From Xestospongia muta (lineage: Eukaryota > Porifera > Demospongiae > Haplosclerida > Petrosiidae): a DNA stretch of 64,000 nucleotides. The translations under genes were made by a program, and so were the position numbers. The DNA is taken from NCBI GenBank assembly GCA_963693285.1, contig OY848923.1:6838920-6902919 (forward strand), read 5' to 3'. Numbering within the stretch: position 1 is the first letter of the stretch; each line of letters opens with the position of its first letter. Below, in pieces: positions 35,001-47,458 of the stretch. The notes under the pieces are model-generated. The model saw only the letters and a list, made by a program, of their open reading frames with translations. It was not told the DNA's origin and did not search any database.

Positions 35001-38000
35001 ACATAGTTTGTATTTTGACCTCCCATCCATTATTTTTAAAATATGCATATTTAGTTATATTAGAACCTTATGAGGACGATGATGTGTACCCTCTTCTTCC
35101 AACAGGTATATGCATTATTGTATTTAGTTTATAATAAAATGAACTTAATTTGCAGCTATATTTGAAAACTTGACTAAGTTAGAAGTCACTGCTACTGGTT
35201 TAGTACATCATTGCAGTCAATATGGTGTTACTCTAATCATTCCAGAAGGAGCTGTAAAATATTCAGCTACTGTCTGGTTCAGTGTATGCTTAATAAGCAG
35301 CAAATTCAGATTTGCAGATGATTCTATCCCTGTCTCTCCTATTGTGTGGACACACATCAACTGTCAGTTAATGAAATCAGCAGAATTATATATACCTCAT
35401 CACATTGATGCATGCAGTATGAAGGCACCTAATAAAAAACTATTTCCTCTGACAGCAGATGATGAATCTTTTGAAAGAGAGAAAGTCTTTGTTTTTAAAA
35501 GAAACAACAAATGCCTAATGACCATTGAATCTACATTGGTGAAAATAGTCACTTCTCATTTTTGTTGTAACTGCATTGCTACCAAAGGCCACATGTACAG
35601 TGAGATACCGAAGAGATATATAATAGCTGTAGCTCAAAAATGGGAATATAATGATCTTCTATATGAAGATATATGTTTTTTATATCAACAGCCTGGTTGC
35701 ATCAAGGTTAGCTCTATATGTAGATTACTCTAAATTAATGATATCTGTAAATATAGACATTAAAAGAACAATGTCAGATAAGAGGTTACACTCTGTCTCC
35801 CTATAAACGTGTGACTTTCACAGAAAGTGGCCGTGTTAATCTCTTTCTTGATCCTGAAACTATATCTGGTTGGAATTGGTCACATTATGGCTTCAATTGT
35901 GATTATGTAAGTGTAAGTAATGTTTACTGATCATGATAGAGAAATTGCTGCTGAAGTAATCGTTGTGCTCTCAAATGACTTTTAAATTCCCATTATACAA
36001 GCTTTATAAGCAATTTAGGCCATTATTAGAGTCATAACTGAACATGACTTCACATGGCATTAATTTTGTTAAATTTTTGATAATATAATACTAATAGAGA
36101 TCTTCTGTAAACCTGTTGGTTATACTGTTGGTTTGAATAGAGTATTTGTCCATGTACAAACCACTTCAATGGAATAAAGATTAATCAACATAATGAAAAA
36201 ACTACAATAAATATATAAATGTAGTGATGTTAATGCCAAAAACCACAGAAAGTAATAGAGGTACTAGTACTTATTATGGAAATAATAATATAGTGTAATC
36301 TGTAAGATTTTTTGTAAAGCCATATCCTTTAATTTATATAAAATGATATCTATCATAATTATTATATTAAAACAGATATCAGAGGAAGATATTGACTACT
36401 TCAAGATAATGAATTGTGAAGGTGGAAACGTAACACCTGATAATGAAGAGACCCTTCATCTATTGGAAGAAGGTCTTACCTATCCTCCTCGTTTCCAGCT
36501 GCAATTTAAAAGTGAACCAGATGGCTATGTCAGCACTCAAAATGTGAAAGTTAAATTTAATGGTATTGATCCCCCAACTACATTTTCTATCATTCTTCAA
36601 AAATCAGGTATATATAAACTTATTAATTGTATCAAACTACATCAAATCAACAGGCAGTAGTGGGTTGTCCTTGACTCCTCCTCCTTCATTCAAATCATCC
36701 CCCAACCAATTAGTGACCAATGGTACTAGTAGTGATCTTTCAATAGGTATGAACTTGTGAATCAAAAAATAATATACAAAACATTTCTCAGACACAGATC
36801 CTTTCTTTGGAGAGATACTTTATATCATAACAAGTAAAGATCATTTGAAGGAAAAGTGGTGGTACATTGGATTTGAACTTGGTCTAACTGTGAATGAACT
36901 TAGTGCTATTCAGATAATCTCCCATGACTCTCTCCAATGTATTAGGGAAGTACTAAAGAAGTGGAGAGTTAGCACATCTAGAGGATCATGGAAACCCTTA
37001 ATGGATGCCCTACATAAGCTAAAATTCGCTGAGATTGCAGATCGTATTAAGTACCATTTGGTACGCTTGACTTCTTCACAGGAAGGTATTTACTATAATC
37101 TTAGCAAAGAGTAGCTTGGAATACAAATTCAAGACTTGAGTATCTCTGCATCTTCTTATTTTATATTAATTCTTATACTAAGCATAGATATCAAGCAAGA
37201 ATCTCAATTAAAAATGTGTTATAAATTTAACATTTACAAAATTTTGTTGAAAAATAAAAATTAGTGATGGTGGGAATATGGATATGTGATAAGTGTTACT
37301 ATATAAATAGATCATTCTTTATCTCTTTGTTCATCGTTATAGGTCAACCACAAAATACAAGTGAGGAAATATCTCAGAATCTACAACCATGTCTAGGTAA
37401 ACATTGGCACAATACACTGTGTGGTATCTGCACTATAATATAGATCCTTATTTAAGCAATGACAGTATGGAAGCACCACACAGTCATTTTATCAGTATAT
37501 TGCTATTTGCCATACTAGAGTTTCAATCTTTGCATGATTCTAAGTACAAAACAGAAATATCTTGTTTCACCATTAGATTTGTTCCAGGGCTACATTCATA
37601 TATTGAGTAAGGCAATTGGATCAGAAGCCAACTTTTATAGAGTCATTGATATGTTGTTTGCTAAAAATTTGATTACTGAATCTGAATATCTTGATGTTAC
37701 CACAACACCTAGGTCAATGTACGAAAAAGGCAGTAAAGTTGTACATGAACTGCATGGACTAATACGATCCAGTGAAAAACCTAAACAGACATTACTTGAG
37801 ATTTGTGATGTACTACAAGATTCTGATGATGAGACAATAAAAAAATCTGCCAAAAAAATTAGGTATCAACTGAATCAAGACCTACCTGAACAACCTTTAG
37901 TTAAAGATGAGTTGGAATCACATCAGTCCATTGGTAAGCATAACAATCCATTTTATTAATACAATCGAATAATAATTTAGACCAAGTTTGGGCTGACCCT

Positions 38001-38742
38001 ACTAACCTTTGTGGTGCTAGCGATCATCACCTCTGTAATGCTACCAGTCTGAATGCAGATAAATCTATCACATCACAAACTCAAAATGGTGTGGCAGGCA
38101 TTAAAGGTTATATTATCAATTCTAAATATATAGAAGGGAATGGTTACAAAGTTGTATGAACTGATATTTGTACCACTATCTCTACATATCATAATTTTAT
38201 CGGAACATATCTGAAATATGTTTTCCCAGCCATGCTAATTCAAGGCAAGGCACTCTTTCATCTGACAGTACTTTTATGGAAATTGTTTTTGCTTTGATTC
38301 AAAATCCTTTAACACTATTAATAATTTATATCATCTCAGCTATTCTCATAATTACCTCCACATTTTATTATCTCAACCAAGTATTTCTAATCTTGTAGAT
38401 TTTACACTTTTTGGCCCACCATGTTCACATTCAGGTAATTCTTAACCAACACATATGCATATACAATATTTCAAACCTGTTTTATAGATAAAGACAATTT
38501 ATTATCAAATAATATCAATTAAGTCTTCTTTCTCAAGTATTTCTTGTCATATGATATGTTCATATATATACATGTTTATTGTAAAATAAGACAAACTTTA
38601 TTAGTACAAAAATGCATCATGCAGGAAGCTGTTTTCCTTAGCAATCAATATATTCATATTTTTGGGGTTTTACATTTTCATACTTATAAGATGAACCTCA
38701 ATGTAATGTCTTTCTTATTCATTTATAGGTGACAATTTATAA
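29026..38742 (+). CDS. Receptor F1: tandem DED, two membrane segments, ectodomain, ZU5, UPA-like, death domain, CARD-like; 23 exons
   Basis: Exons: 29026-29641, 29697-29876, 30407-30511, 30865-30915, 30990-31064, 31114-31356, 31701-31757, 32888-33982, 34037-34108, 34746-34799, 34851-34892, 34938-34982, 35055-35105, 35156-35706, 35757-35906, 36376-36607, 36654-36746, 36792-37085, 37343-37396, 37577-37933, 37981-38106, 38399-38434, 38729-38742; 1530 residues, frame kept throughout. Residues 10-205 are two DED-like domains (L-D-D-R-Q-L-S-T-L-K-L-A-C; H-L-L-E-M-M). A Ser/Thr linker holds E-R-E-R-L-L. Membrane segments lie near 444-468 and 737-760. ZU5 is at about 905-1050 (Y-G-V-T-L-I-I-P-E-G-A-V; S-P-I-V), then a UPA-like stretch to 1206. 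The death domain is at 1237-1335 (F-E-L-G-L-T-V-N-E-L; L-K-K-W) and the CARD-like domain at 1353-1460. Known families (UNC5, PIDD) place ZU5-UPA before a DD. DED plus ZU5/DD/CARD on two cytosolic faces of one membrane protein is unusual. The last exons (38.4-38.7 kb) are least certain. Confidence 0.75.
31936..32063 (+). other. Alternative terminal membrane exon of F1
   Basis: A TTTCAG acceptor precedes a 128-nt stretch in the right phase to follow exon 7. It encodes C-V-A-I-L-I-L-M-L-I-L-M-L-I-E-M-A-L-L-L and stops at TAG after A-R-V-L. It is a duplicate of the start of exon 8 (32,888), and about 80 bp of flanking intron is duplicated too. Use of this exon would give tandem DED on a single membrane anchor without ectodomain, ZU5, DD or CARD. 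It may instead be an unused relic. Confidence 0.5.
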
Positions 38743-39026
38743 GGTGCAGATTCTCCTGTTAAAGGTTATGTTACTTTTTTTCTAAGCTAATAACTTGCAA
38801 GAATAATACATTTACATTTTAATTGTAGGTTCTTAATCTCTGATATGCAGCAAGATTAATACCACACTAATAAACAAATCAGAAAATCAATAACTATCTA
38901 ATATTAGAATAAATATATTTTTTACAATTATATCATTTCACAAAATATACATTTTGAAATATATCTTTTGGAGAAAGCAAGTCGAATGTATATTATCACT
39001 TTGACAGTAAATTAAAGCAGATAAGT

Positions 39027-39032
39027 TCTCTC

Positions 39033-39067
<35 letters not shown>
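39027..39067. repeat. (CT)n microsatellite
   Basis: About 40 bp of CT dinucleotides with one interruption, in the gap between F1 and block 2. Confidence 0.9.
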
Positions 39068-39069
39068 TG

Positions 39070-39350
39070 AAGAGAAGTCTTGAAGAGTTGAAGAGGATAG
39101 GTCTTTCATTGGGTGTTGCAGGTGAAGGTTGAGAAATCATTAACGTATTGTCTTCATGTTCTAACTCTAATGGTTTACTTGCTGGTTCAACATCATCTGC
39201 AAATTAATTATGAATATAATAAGTCAATTATATACATATATACTTGGACAGTAAGGGAGCGCAGATGGGTCTCCTATATGGAATAATGCTTCCTAAAAAT
39301 AATCAGTTTAATATGTAACTTAGAGTTTATTACCTATAAATTCATTTGTC
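39070..39350 (-). pseudogene. Relic of an E2-type N-terminal exon
   Basis: On the minus strand, 39,100-39,198 resembles the E2 region at 28,680-28,785 (matching ATTGTCTTCATGTTCT and GCTGGTTCAACATCATCTGC in plus-strand terms). The downstream block near 39,243-39,295 resembles E2 exon 2. No membrane or ectodomain exon follows, so this is a broken copy of the front of E2. Confidence 0.5.
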
Positions 39351-39359
39351 ATAGAAAAA

Positions 39360-40440
39360 CAGGTGTTCAGTTACCTTTCAACTATTAGCATGCATCAATA
39401 AACCACAGAGTTGACAGATAATTAAAGGCATGTTTTGGGTTTTAGCTATGATCGTGTCATACATATATAAACAAGAAAGACCATAGGATACATGCCTCAT
39501 GCTGCTATTAATCAATGGAAGAATTTTAATAATAATTATTTGCTATAAAGATTGGCAAACAAATTGTAACACAAAGTGATATCTTATAACAGTTAAGAGA
39601 ACATTTTGGCCTGTATAGAGTATACAGACATTACTAAACTTGTATTATTGTTGTTTTCGCAACATGTACAACTCATGAAAGATAATAAATTGTCCTTTTG
39701 AAAAGGATTTCAATATTTGTTTGCTGACAGACAGACAGATGAACAAAACCAATTGCTAACCGCACTATGCTTGCTTTATAGCATGTGGGAATTAATGTTT
39801 TGTTAGTCTTTTATTGTTGTGAAAGGTAGACATTTGTCCTTGAAACAGTATGATAACATAAACCAGTTTACCACTCATGTATAGGGACACAACAAACCAG
39901 AATAAGGCTAGTTAATATTAAGTTACCACTGCCCACATGATGAGTCACAGAGATAGACATGTTTGCTTAGTACATTATATAGTTTAGTATCCTTAAGAAA
40001 AATCTCAATTGGTGTTTTATTAAGCCCACAAACCATTCAGTTTAGCTATATAGGCTATAAAGTAGTACAGTCATGTTATGGATTTTTCTGCATATTTGTT
40101 AATATAATTATTATCAACCAACTGTTCAGTGCTGAGGTAATGATATACCTTTTTCAGAGCTTCAAGAAAAGAAGATTATTAAACATTAACACTTATCTTG
40201 TGGTAGTAAATGATACAAACAAAAATAGCTAATGAATGAAAGTATTAAATCACTGTCAATGTAATAAGACATAATGAAATACATACCTTTAGTGTTGAAC
40301 TATATTTGGTGCCAGCTGGTATAGTATACTTTCTAGGAGCATTGTACTCTAGCTTCAATATTCTCCCACTTATCAGATTTCCTTCTCTTTATTATTATAT
40401 TCTGCCATATTGTTGTCTTCTAAATACTAGTTCACAAGTT
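39360..40440 (-). pseudogene. Decayed S-family gene, second copy
   Basis: This matches the relic at 22.19-23.48 kb base by base with scattered changes, for example the shared run AACCACAGAGTTGA. The A exon (about 40,288-40,400) is open and encodes Y-T-I-P-A-G-T-K-Y; the B exon (about 40,150-40,200) has stops before F-L-E-A-L-K-K; no C exon was found. Similarity continues to about 40.83 kb. Like its twin it lies downstream of an E-type receptor. Confidence 0.6.
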
Positions 40441-40974
40441 TACAGCAAGTCCTAGAACAGTCCACTAACCCTAGAAACCACATCATTCATACCAGGTAAG
40501 GTTTACTTATAGTATGTTTTGGTAAGAACAGAGACAGGAATATGTGGTGCCTCCTATTTCTCATCACTACTTGAGTACAGTCTATTTGTAATGTTCACAG
40601 GATAACTAAACTCTGTATCACTGGACTATGCTATATGGATGACAAGAAACTGATGGAAATATTAGAATGGAACAAACAGAAATATAATTGTATATAGGAG
40701 AAGCATATCAGTTACAATAATACTAATAATAACAATATTAAACCATTATTAATTAAGCCATTTGCTTTGTAACTTACTGAGCTAAGTCTAGTTATATTTC
40801 ACATAAATTCATGTTGTCATTAAAATGTTTACTTTAACTAGAGCAGAGCTGCCTAACAAACTAAACTGAGTTGTAAACAAATTCCTAAAGTATTAATTAG
40901 AGTTAGTTATTAATAATACTTTCCATGCAAAAGTGCTAGCATTCATATTGTATGCATACATCATCTCCAAATTT

Positions 40975-41005
40975 CCTCACTGCTGCCACATTTGCAGCAG
41001 TGAGG
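40975..41005. repeat. Perfect 12-bp stem with 7-nt loop
   Basis: CCTCACTGCTGC at 40,975-40,986 is exactly complementary to 40,994-41,005, and pairing continues a few bases outward through A/T pairs. No terminator or RNA-gene role can be assigned. Confidence 0.7.
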
Positions 41006-41844
41006 AATATTAACTATATTAACTATTAATAATATTATTAATATTAATATATTCATATGAAAGCACTAACTACTGGGGTAAGGCTTCACATCACCACTAT
41101 TCATGTTCATGGTATGGTTACTACTAGTATGTTTTGATAAGAACAATAATATAGTATTTCTCCCTCTTCATGATCATAATTGTTCTGTTCTATTGTATAC
41201 AATACTAACGATATAAATTATCAATGGACTAAGTAATTGATTAGAATAGAAACAAACAAATTAATATAACATATACAGCATAAGTTAATTAGATTCAATA
41301 ATACTAACAATAAAATCACATCCTTTATTATGTTATTTGTTTGCATATGAAATTAATATGATATATAAATAAGGCATGTATAATTTCAAAATCATAAATT
41401 CTGTTTTGGCATTCCAAAACTGGGAAGACATTACTTTAAACTAGTTGGGGTGCCTTATAACAGCTGCATGCAAAGAGAGTGAGGATGACATCATGGAGGT
41501 GTGACTAAAAAGCAGCAGCTTGTTGAACACAATAGAGGCAATTAAAAAATTAGTGCAAATGACAAAAAAAAACAAAAAAACATTGAATTGATAAGATTGA
41601 AGCAGCAGCAACAATAATGAATATAAAGAAATATATACCTGACATTCATAAAAAAAATGCTAAAGATAACTTAGCAAAATAAACAATAATACACATAAAG
41701 TATTAAAAACAACATAAAGATATAAATGATTTTGAAACATACGTTAAAATATGTGCGTCAAAATGTAATTATTTCATTGATTTTTTATGCACATCAATTT
41801 ACAATATAAAACAAATACATTTTTGACATGTAATACACACCTAG

Positions 41845-44842
41845 TCATGTGACCATAGCTTCAGGTTTTTTTAGCATTTTTTTATACTTGACACAGCAAC
41901 AAATCACACCAGCAATACTGAAAAAACAAAAAACTATAAGTAGACCAGATAAAAGGAAAAAAAGGATACCAGCAATAGATGACTCAAAATCTTTTGTGCT
42001 ATGATCAATAAAGATAAGGTTTTTATTTGAAGGTGATTTGGAATATTCTTCTACTTGGACTTGAGTGAGGAAGCAGCGTTTTGATAGCTTCATTGTTAGT
42101 GTGCATTGGTAGGAGTTGAAATTATTCAATTGACACACTGGCTGTAAAGAGCTAGCATCATAATAGGTCACTAGTCCATCAGTTTCATATGTAAATGATG
42201 TGACAGTGCTCTTAACATCTTCAATAACAGTAAAAATATATGAAGACTTTGTTATTTCCTGAGATGTCAAATCAAAACGATATTCTTTTGAAGTTAAAAA
42301 CTTCTCTTTCAGGGGACTATATTCACTACCTTCTAGATATGAATTAAATGAGTCCAAATTATCAAAAACAGATATTCGAACTTGTGTTTCTTCTTTCACA
42401 AATGAGGATAAAGTAATCATAAAACTTATATAGGCAGATCCAGAATTGACAAAATATAAGTACTGTTCGAGAATGCAAATGCGAGGATAATCAGAGCAAT
42501 TGGCAAAGAATTGTTCGGTCTTTTCTAAACGTATTAAACCAGTATAATTACTCGACAACGGCAAATGCAGAACCTGTGCTCGTGTGCGTATTATTTGATA
42601 TAGTTTCTCACGAGGTACCATGAAGATTAATGCAACCATGTCTGGTGTTATTTGACTGTTAGTATTATTATGAATGAAAAATAGGATTTTATGAAAAAAC
42701 AAATTTGATTTACATGTCAGCAAAATAGTGTTGTTACCAACAGCCAATTCACGTCCCGAACTACTTAATGGATTTTCCAAGGGAAATATAATACACACTA
42801 CAGCAACCAAAATGAAAATGATAATGATAATTATCATTGATGCGATGAGAATCTTGCAAGCTAAAGAGACAAATTGTACATAAATAATTTACTTTCAGCA
42901 ATACACATATAATAAATTATGATAATCGTATTACTTGAAATCTGACATTTTATAAGATTAAAACCAGTACAATATTGATAGTATAAAATAAACCATTGCA
43001 ATCTTAAAGTATGGTCGGCTATGTTTAATTGTTGTGTGAAGTAAATGAATTCACATATTGTAATTGTGTATAATAGTCAAATAAGTCTTATGTCATAGTC
43101 ATATACATGATAACTGGTTAAAACAGTCTTATGACAATTTTGTGTGCCATGCAGAAATTTTAGAAAGGCATAAATGTTTCTTTCCACTATAGTAAATTTC
43201 CTTACTTGTTTTGCTGTGGATACAATAACATCTAGTAGTATTTCGTGTTGAAAGTAGTTGAGATCTCTCATCATCATCATTAATACATGTGTTAGTGGAA
43301 CCATTTTCTTGGAGAGGAGTTATTGTACCTATGATATTTTCATTTTCTGAAACAGGGCTGACTGTTGGACTCCCAGGTACTATTGGAAAGAAAGCATAAA
43401 ATGTTATTTTGCTATACTTGTAAATATTAACTATAATCAATTTATTTAGTGATTGCTTGAGAGGAGGAGCTTTCATTTTCAGTTTAGATAAAAGACCCTT
43501 CATGTCAACTTTTACAAAATTGTACCTTTCTACTCTATTTAAATTAAGATTATATCTATGAAAACAGTAATCATTACCTATTGGTGCATGACTATATGTC
43601 AGGTCCAATAAAGTAAAGAGAATACATACTTAATATATAATATGGTATAGTGATCATATATATATATATGTAATTTCTATCTAATGTTTTTCCAAAAACG
43701 TGTGCATTTGTCCATATAAACACTATGTTACACAATATCAATATATCACAATACCTGTTGATGACTCTCCCGTTTGTGAATTAAAACCTTTCATTGTTGG
43801 AGGACGTGAACACCATGTTGTTCTTTCAGAATGACCAACACCAGCTATTAATTAATTAAGGTAAAAATATGTCATCTATTATATGAAAATGTAATTATTT
43901 ATGTCAATGAAAGGCATGCTCATCACTACTATAATAACTAATGCATACCACATGCATAGCAAGATCATAACAAATGCATAGCATGTGCTTAAAACATGGC
44001 TTCAATTATATTCAATGTCTAATATGCACACATTCAGCATATCTCAAAGTGGCTATGGTATTATATCCTTCCTCTAAACTGTAAACATGTAATGTATATT
44101 TGTAAATAAATTGAGATTGAAATGACAATAAAAATAATATAACAATCTTATTTCAAACATTGTGTTAATAGAAACATGTGTCTGAAGATAGTAACTCCTC
44201 ACAGGCTGCTGAGGCTTACTCTAAATATATATCATTGTTTTGCTATATACATGTACTATGACTACAATCAAGCTAGTACTAATACTAACAGCAATCTAAA
44301 TGCAACACAAAAACTTCAATATTTTACAAAACTTTTATGAGGTAAATTATAAAGTCATCTCAGGACACACAAATACATTTTTCAATATGGAAGACTTAGA
44401 AAGCTAAGGCTTTGCTATGTCTATGTGATATAAACACATATATGCAACTTGTATGTTAATCTAATTTCATCACCAGGTTAACATTGTATTATAATTGACC
44501 TGTCAGTGTGGGCTTATTTGCTTCATTTGGTACCATCAGTAGATCTAGCTAGGCACATACAAAAAATGAAAAATTCAGGCTCAGGCAAAGGACTGTGCAG
44601 CAGGCTAGGTGAAAACATTGCTATTTTTACCAATACCCTCATATCCTTAGGCTTTAAGAATACACATTAACACAATAAAGGCAAACTATACTGTACATGT
44701 AGATTGCACTAACAATAACTATTTGTTAACTGTGAAAATTTATTTATAGTAAAATAACGATTGTCTTACAATCACTTTCGTTCTGTTGAGCTAACAGCGG
44801 CCCTTGACCATGAACAAGTAGAGCGTTTGGCAAAGATGCCAT
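41845..44842 (-). CDS. Receptor E3: two-pass membrane protein, E1 paralogue, 4 exons
   Basis: Exons 44770-44842, 43755-43844, 43206-43379 and 41845-42860, all phase 1, give 450 residues from ATG M-A-S-L-P. The exon plan is that of E1. The 112-residue cytosolic part contains D-D-E-R-S-Q-L-L, an ExxxLL sorting signal. Membrane segments lie near 117-137 and 410-433. The ectodomain shares with E1 the P-L-S-S-S-G-x-E-L-A-V entry, E-Q-Y-L-Y-x-V-N-S-G-S-A and the F-D-N ... Y-L-E motif; N-x-S/T sites are frequent. The tail ends E-A-M-V-T. No death fold. It is head-to-head with F2 (104 bp between start codons), repeating the E2/F1 arrangement. Confidence 0.8.
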
Positions 44843-44946
44843 TTCTAAAAATTGACACAGCAGATCAAATTACAAAGGTGTGGCTAACCCAACCCATTCT
44901 TTATTTTAAACAAATTAACGTCAGCATCTATGTGGAGAGTCATGAG
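44843..44946. promoter_or_regulatory. Compact bidirectional promoter of E3 and F2
   Basis: These 104 bp separate the two ATGs. AGGTGTGGCT at 44,876-44,885 is identical to the element upstream of E1 and, inverted, to the one between E2 and F1. AACGTCAG lies at about 44,920. No clear TATA box. Confidence 0.5.
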
Positions 44947-47411
44947 ATGACTTCTGAACAAGATTACCTCCATCGCATGACATTTGGTTCGCAATTAGTG
45001 TTCTTAAACAACAGTCTTGATGATTATCAACTGTCCACCTTTAAACTAGCTTGTTCGTCTCTAAATATTTCCCGACAAGAGCTAGATAATGCGAAGTTGT
45101 TTACTGATATTTATCAACTTGTCGAACAAAGATTTGAACGCCCACAAGATGCTCTTTCGCTGGTGGTACAAATCCTAGAGAGAATTGGTGTGTCTGAAGG
45201 TCTTCTGCAAAACCTAAAACGTAACGTTGAACAAGAAGTTTGTCTTGAAAATAATTTGCTGATGGACCTAATTCTAACAGTGGCAGCTATCTTTAAAAAT
45301 CTACCGAATGACAAGTTTGATTCTCTCAAAGAGATTGCTCGAAGAACCTACTTTATACAATATAATTCTGCTAATATCAAGTCACGTAACCACCTTCTCC
45401 AGATGATGTTGGATGATAACAAGCTTACTCCCACAAATTTTGGGTTTCTCTATGCTTGGTTGGAAGTAGTTGAGTGCTCTGCTCAACACGAACTACTGAG
45501 ACAATACTGCAAGCGTCAGGGTATTGTAGAGCCAGACTGGGAAGGGTTAGTACCACCACTAAAAGGTTAGACCAAAATCACATTGACATACATAAGCTTC
45601 ACACTTCCTAGACCAACTAGATGGGAGAATTGTGATTCCAACTCAGACATCAAGTGAACCCACAGCCCAATCTCATACTTGTACAGAAGCTGGTACATCT
45701 GGAAGTTTACCCACATCAACAAACACGCCTCGTACTTGTTCTGAGATAGGTACATCTGGCAGTTTTACTTCAAGTGGTAATCCTTCAGTACTATAATGTA
45801 GCTAAATCTACGAAAGATAAAGCTGATGTAATACTTAATGGCATGGGCATGCTATGGTCATGTGTTCTTGATTGGGATTAATATGTTTACTTTACTACTC
45901 ACTCAATTAGTTGCTTGTACTCTGACATTGATCATCACCTGTTATACATGTGTAATTGTCACCTGACTATTACATGTGGTAGTCCCATGACTGCTTAATT
46001 TGCAATTTATAATACACTAGCACACGCTATGACATTTATACTTTTCAACCTGTAATATTTATTTCATGTGTATATAAGACAAAACCATCTATTATACTCA
46101 AATGACTTTTTGGAAGACAGCAAGCTTGTCTCATGTATTAATCAACAATATTACCATCCATTATATTAAGCAAAGTTATATAATGCTACTAATATAATAA
46201 TATATAGTTATATAATGCTAATGGATTCATTGTAATATTTTGTGTTGTTATGCATACATTAGGTGGTGCTAATACTCCTTCTCAAAGAAGACAAAGATTG
46301 TCTCATTCATTAAATCACCCTCTGCACCAAGTACATCATTTTAATGCAGAGAGGAGTCCAGAAGGTACATTGATTTTATTGTTCAGAGTTTTGTTGTATT
46401 CACATTTTGACCTATACAACGTAAGTATAGTGTTTGGGAAAAGAAATTGGCTTAGTGGGATTCAAAGCCCACAAGAAGACTACCAAGTCCCATTATCTAA
46501 ACTGACACTCATTGTAACACAAGAAGGTTATATGATTCATGATAGGCATATATAGAGTTGATGCATCTCAGAACTTAAGTCCTTTATTAAATGTTGTATG
46601 TTTTCTAAATTAAGAAATATTTTGTCTAATGTTCTGATAAAATGGTTCAAATATACAATAATTATCACAATTTTTGTTGATTTTTAGGTGACCTTCCAAT
46701 CACTGGAATGACTAATGCTATACCTTCAACAGAAGAAGGTAATAATAAGTTTATAATAATATCTTTGTTGATGTTTTGTTTAATATTATACTTTGTATTA
46801 TTTATTGTATAGATGAAACTGGCACAGTAGTTGTTGCTAAAAAAGTGTCTACAATCCCTAACATGGTCACATCCTCTCAAGCAAGAGGTACAACATTTCT
46901 CATAATCTAATAGTCTCTAATCTTTACTAATTGTAGGTAATGGGACTACAGACCCACCATCTGGTACTCAGTTTCCTATGGAGGAAGGGGAAGTAGAAAG
47001 GGATGCTCCTCATTATGATGACAACGAACGTGAGAGATTATTGCCTTCACCTGACAAAAGGCCTACAGTACCATACTATGGACAACCCCACGTGTCTGGA
47101 ACGATAAACTCCACTTATGAGGACGAGAACTTAACAGTTCACTCAAATCCTTACTTACAAACTCCCCAAAGACGTGCAAGTAAGTAGACAAGCTTTCTTA
47201 TAATAGTTACTAAAATAGTTTCTTCATGACTTTCCAACATACATTGCTATAGAATACTCTAAATCAGTTACAACCATTAGGAACTATCCAATTTGGAAAT
47301 CCATAAGCCTAGTAAAGCCCTTGTGTATGCCAACTTGGGCTTCAGTGACAGCTCTTGGATTTCTAAATCATGTAGTTTTCTAAATCTCAGAAATTCAGGA
47401 ACCCATAGTCT

Positions 47412-47458
<47 letters not shown>

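Noticed and set aside
35170..35733. ZU5 open frame as a separate gene
   Set aside because: It continues in phase from exon 13 of F1 through a clear acceptor and has no ATG of its own before the domain.
38280..38396. Possible third membrane segment near the end of F1
   Set aside because: A hydrophobic run is encoded up to TAG at 38,396, but it lies in the T-rich tract before the acceptor of exon 22 and no acceptor/donor pair fits the phase.
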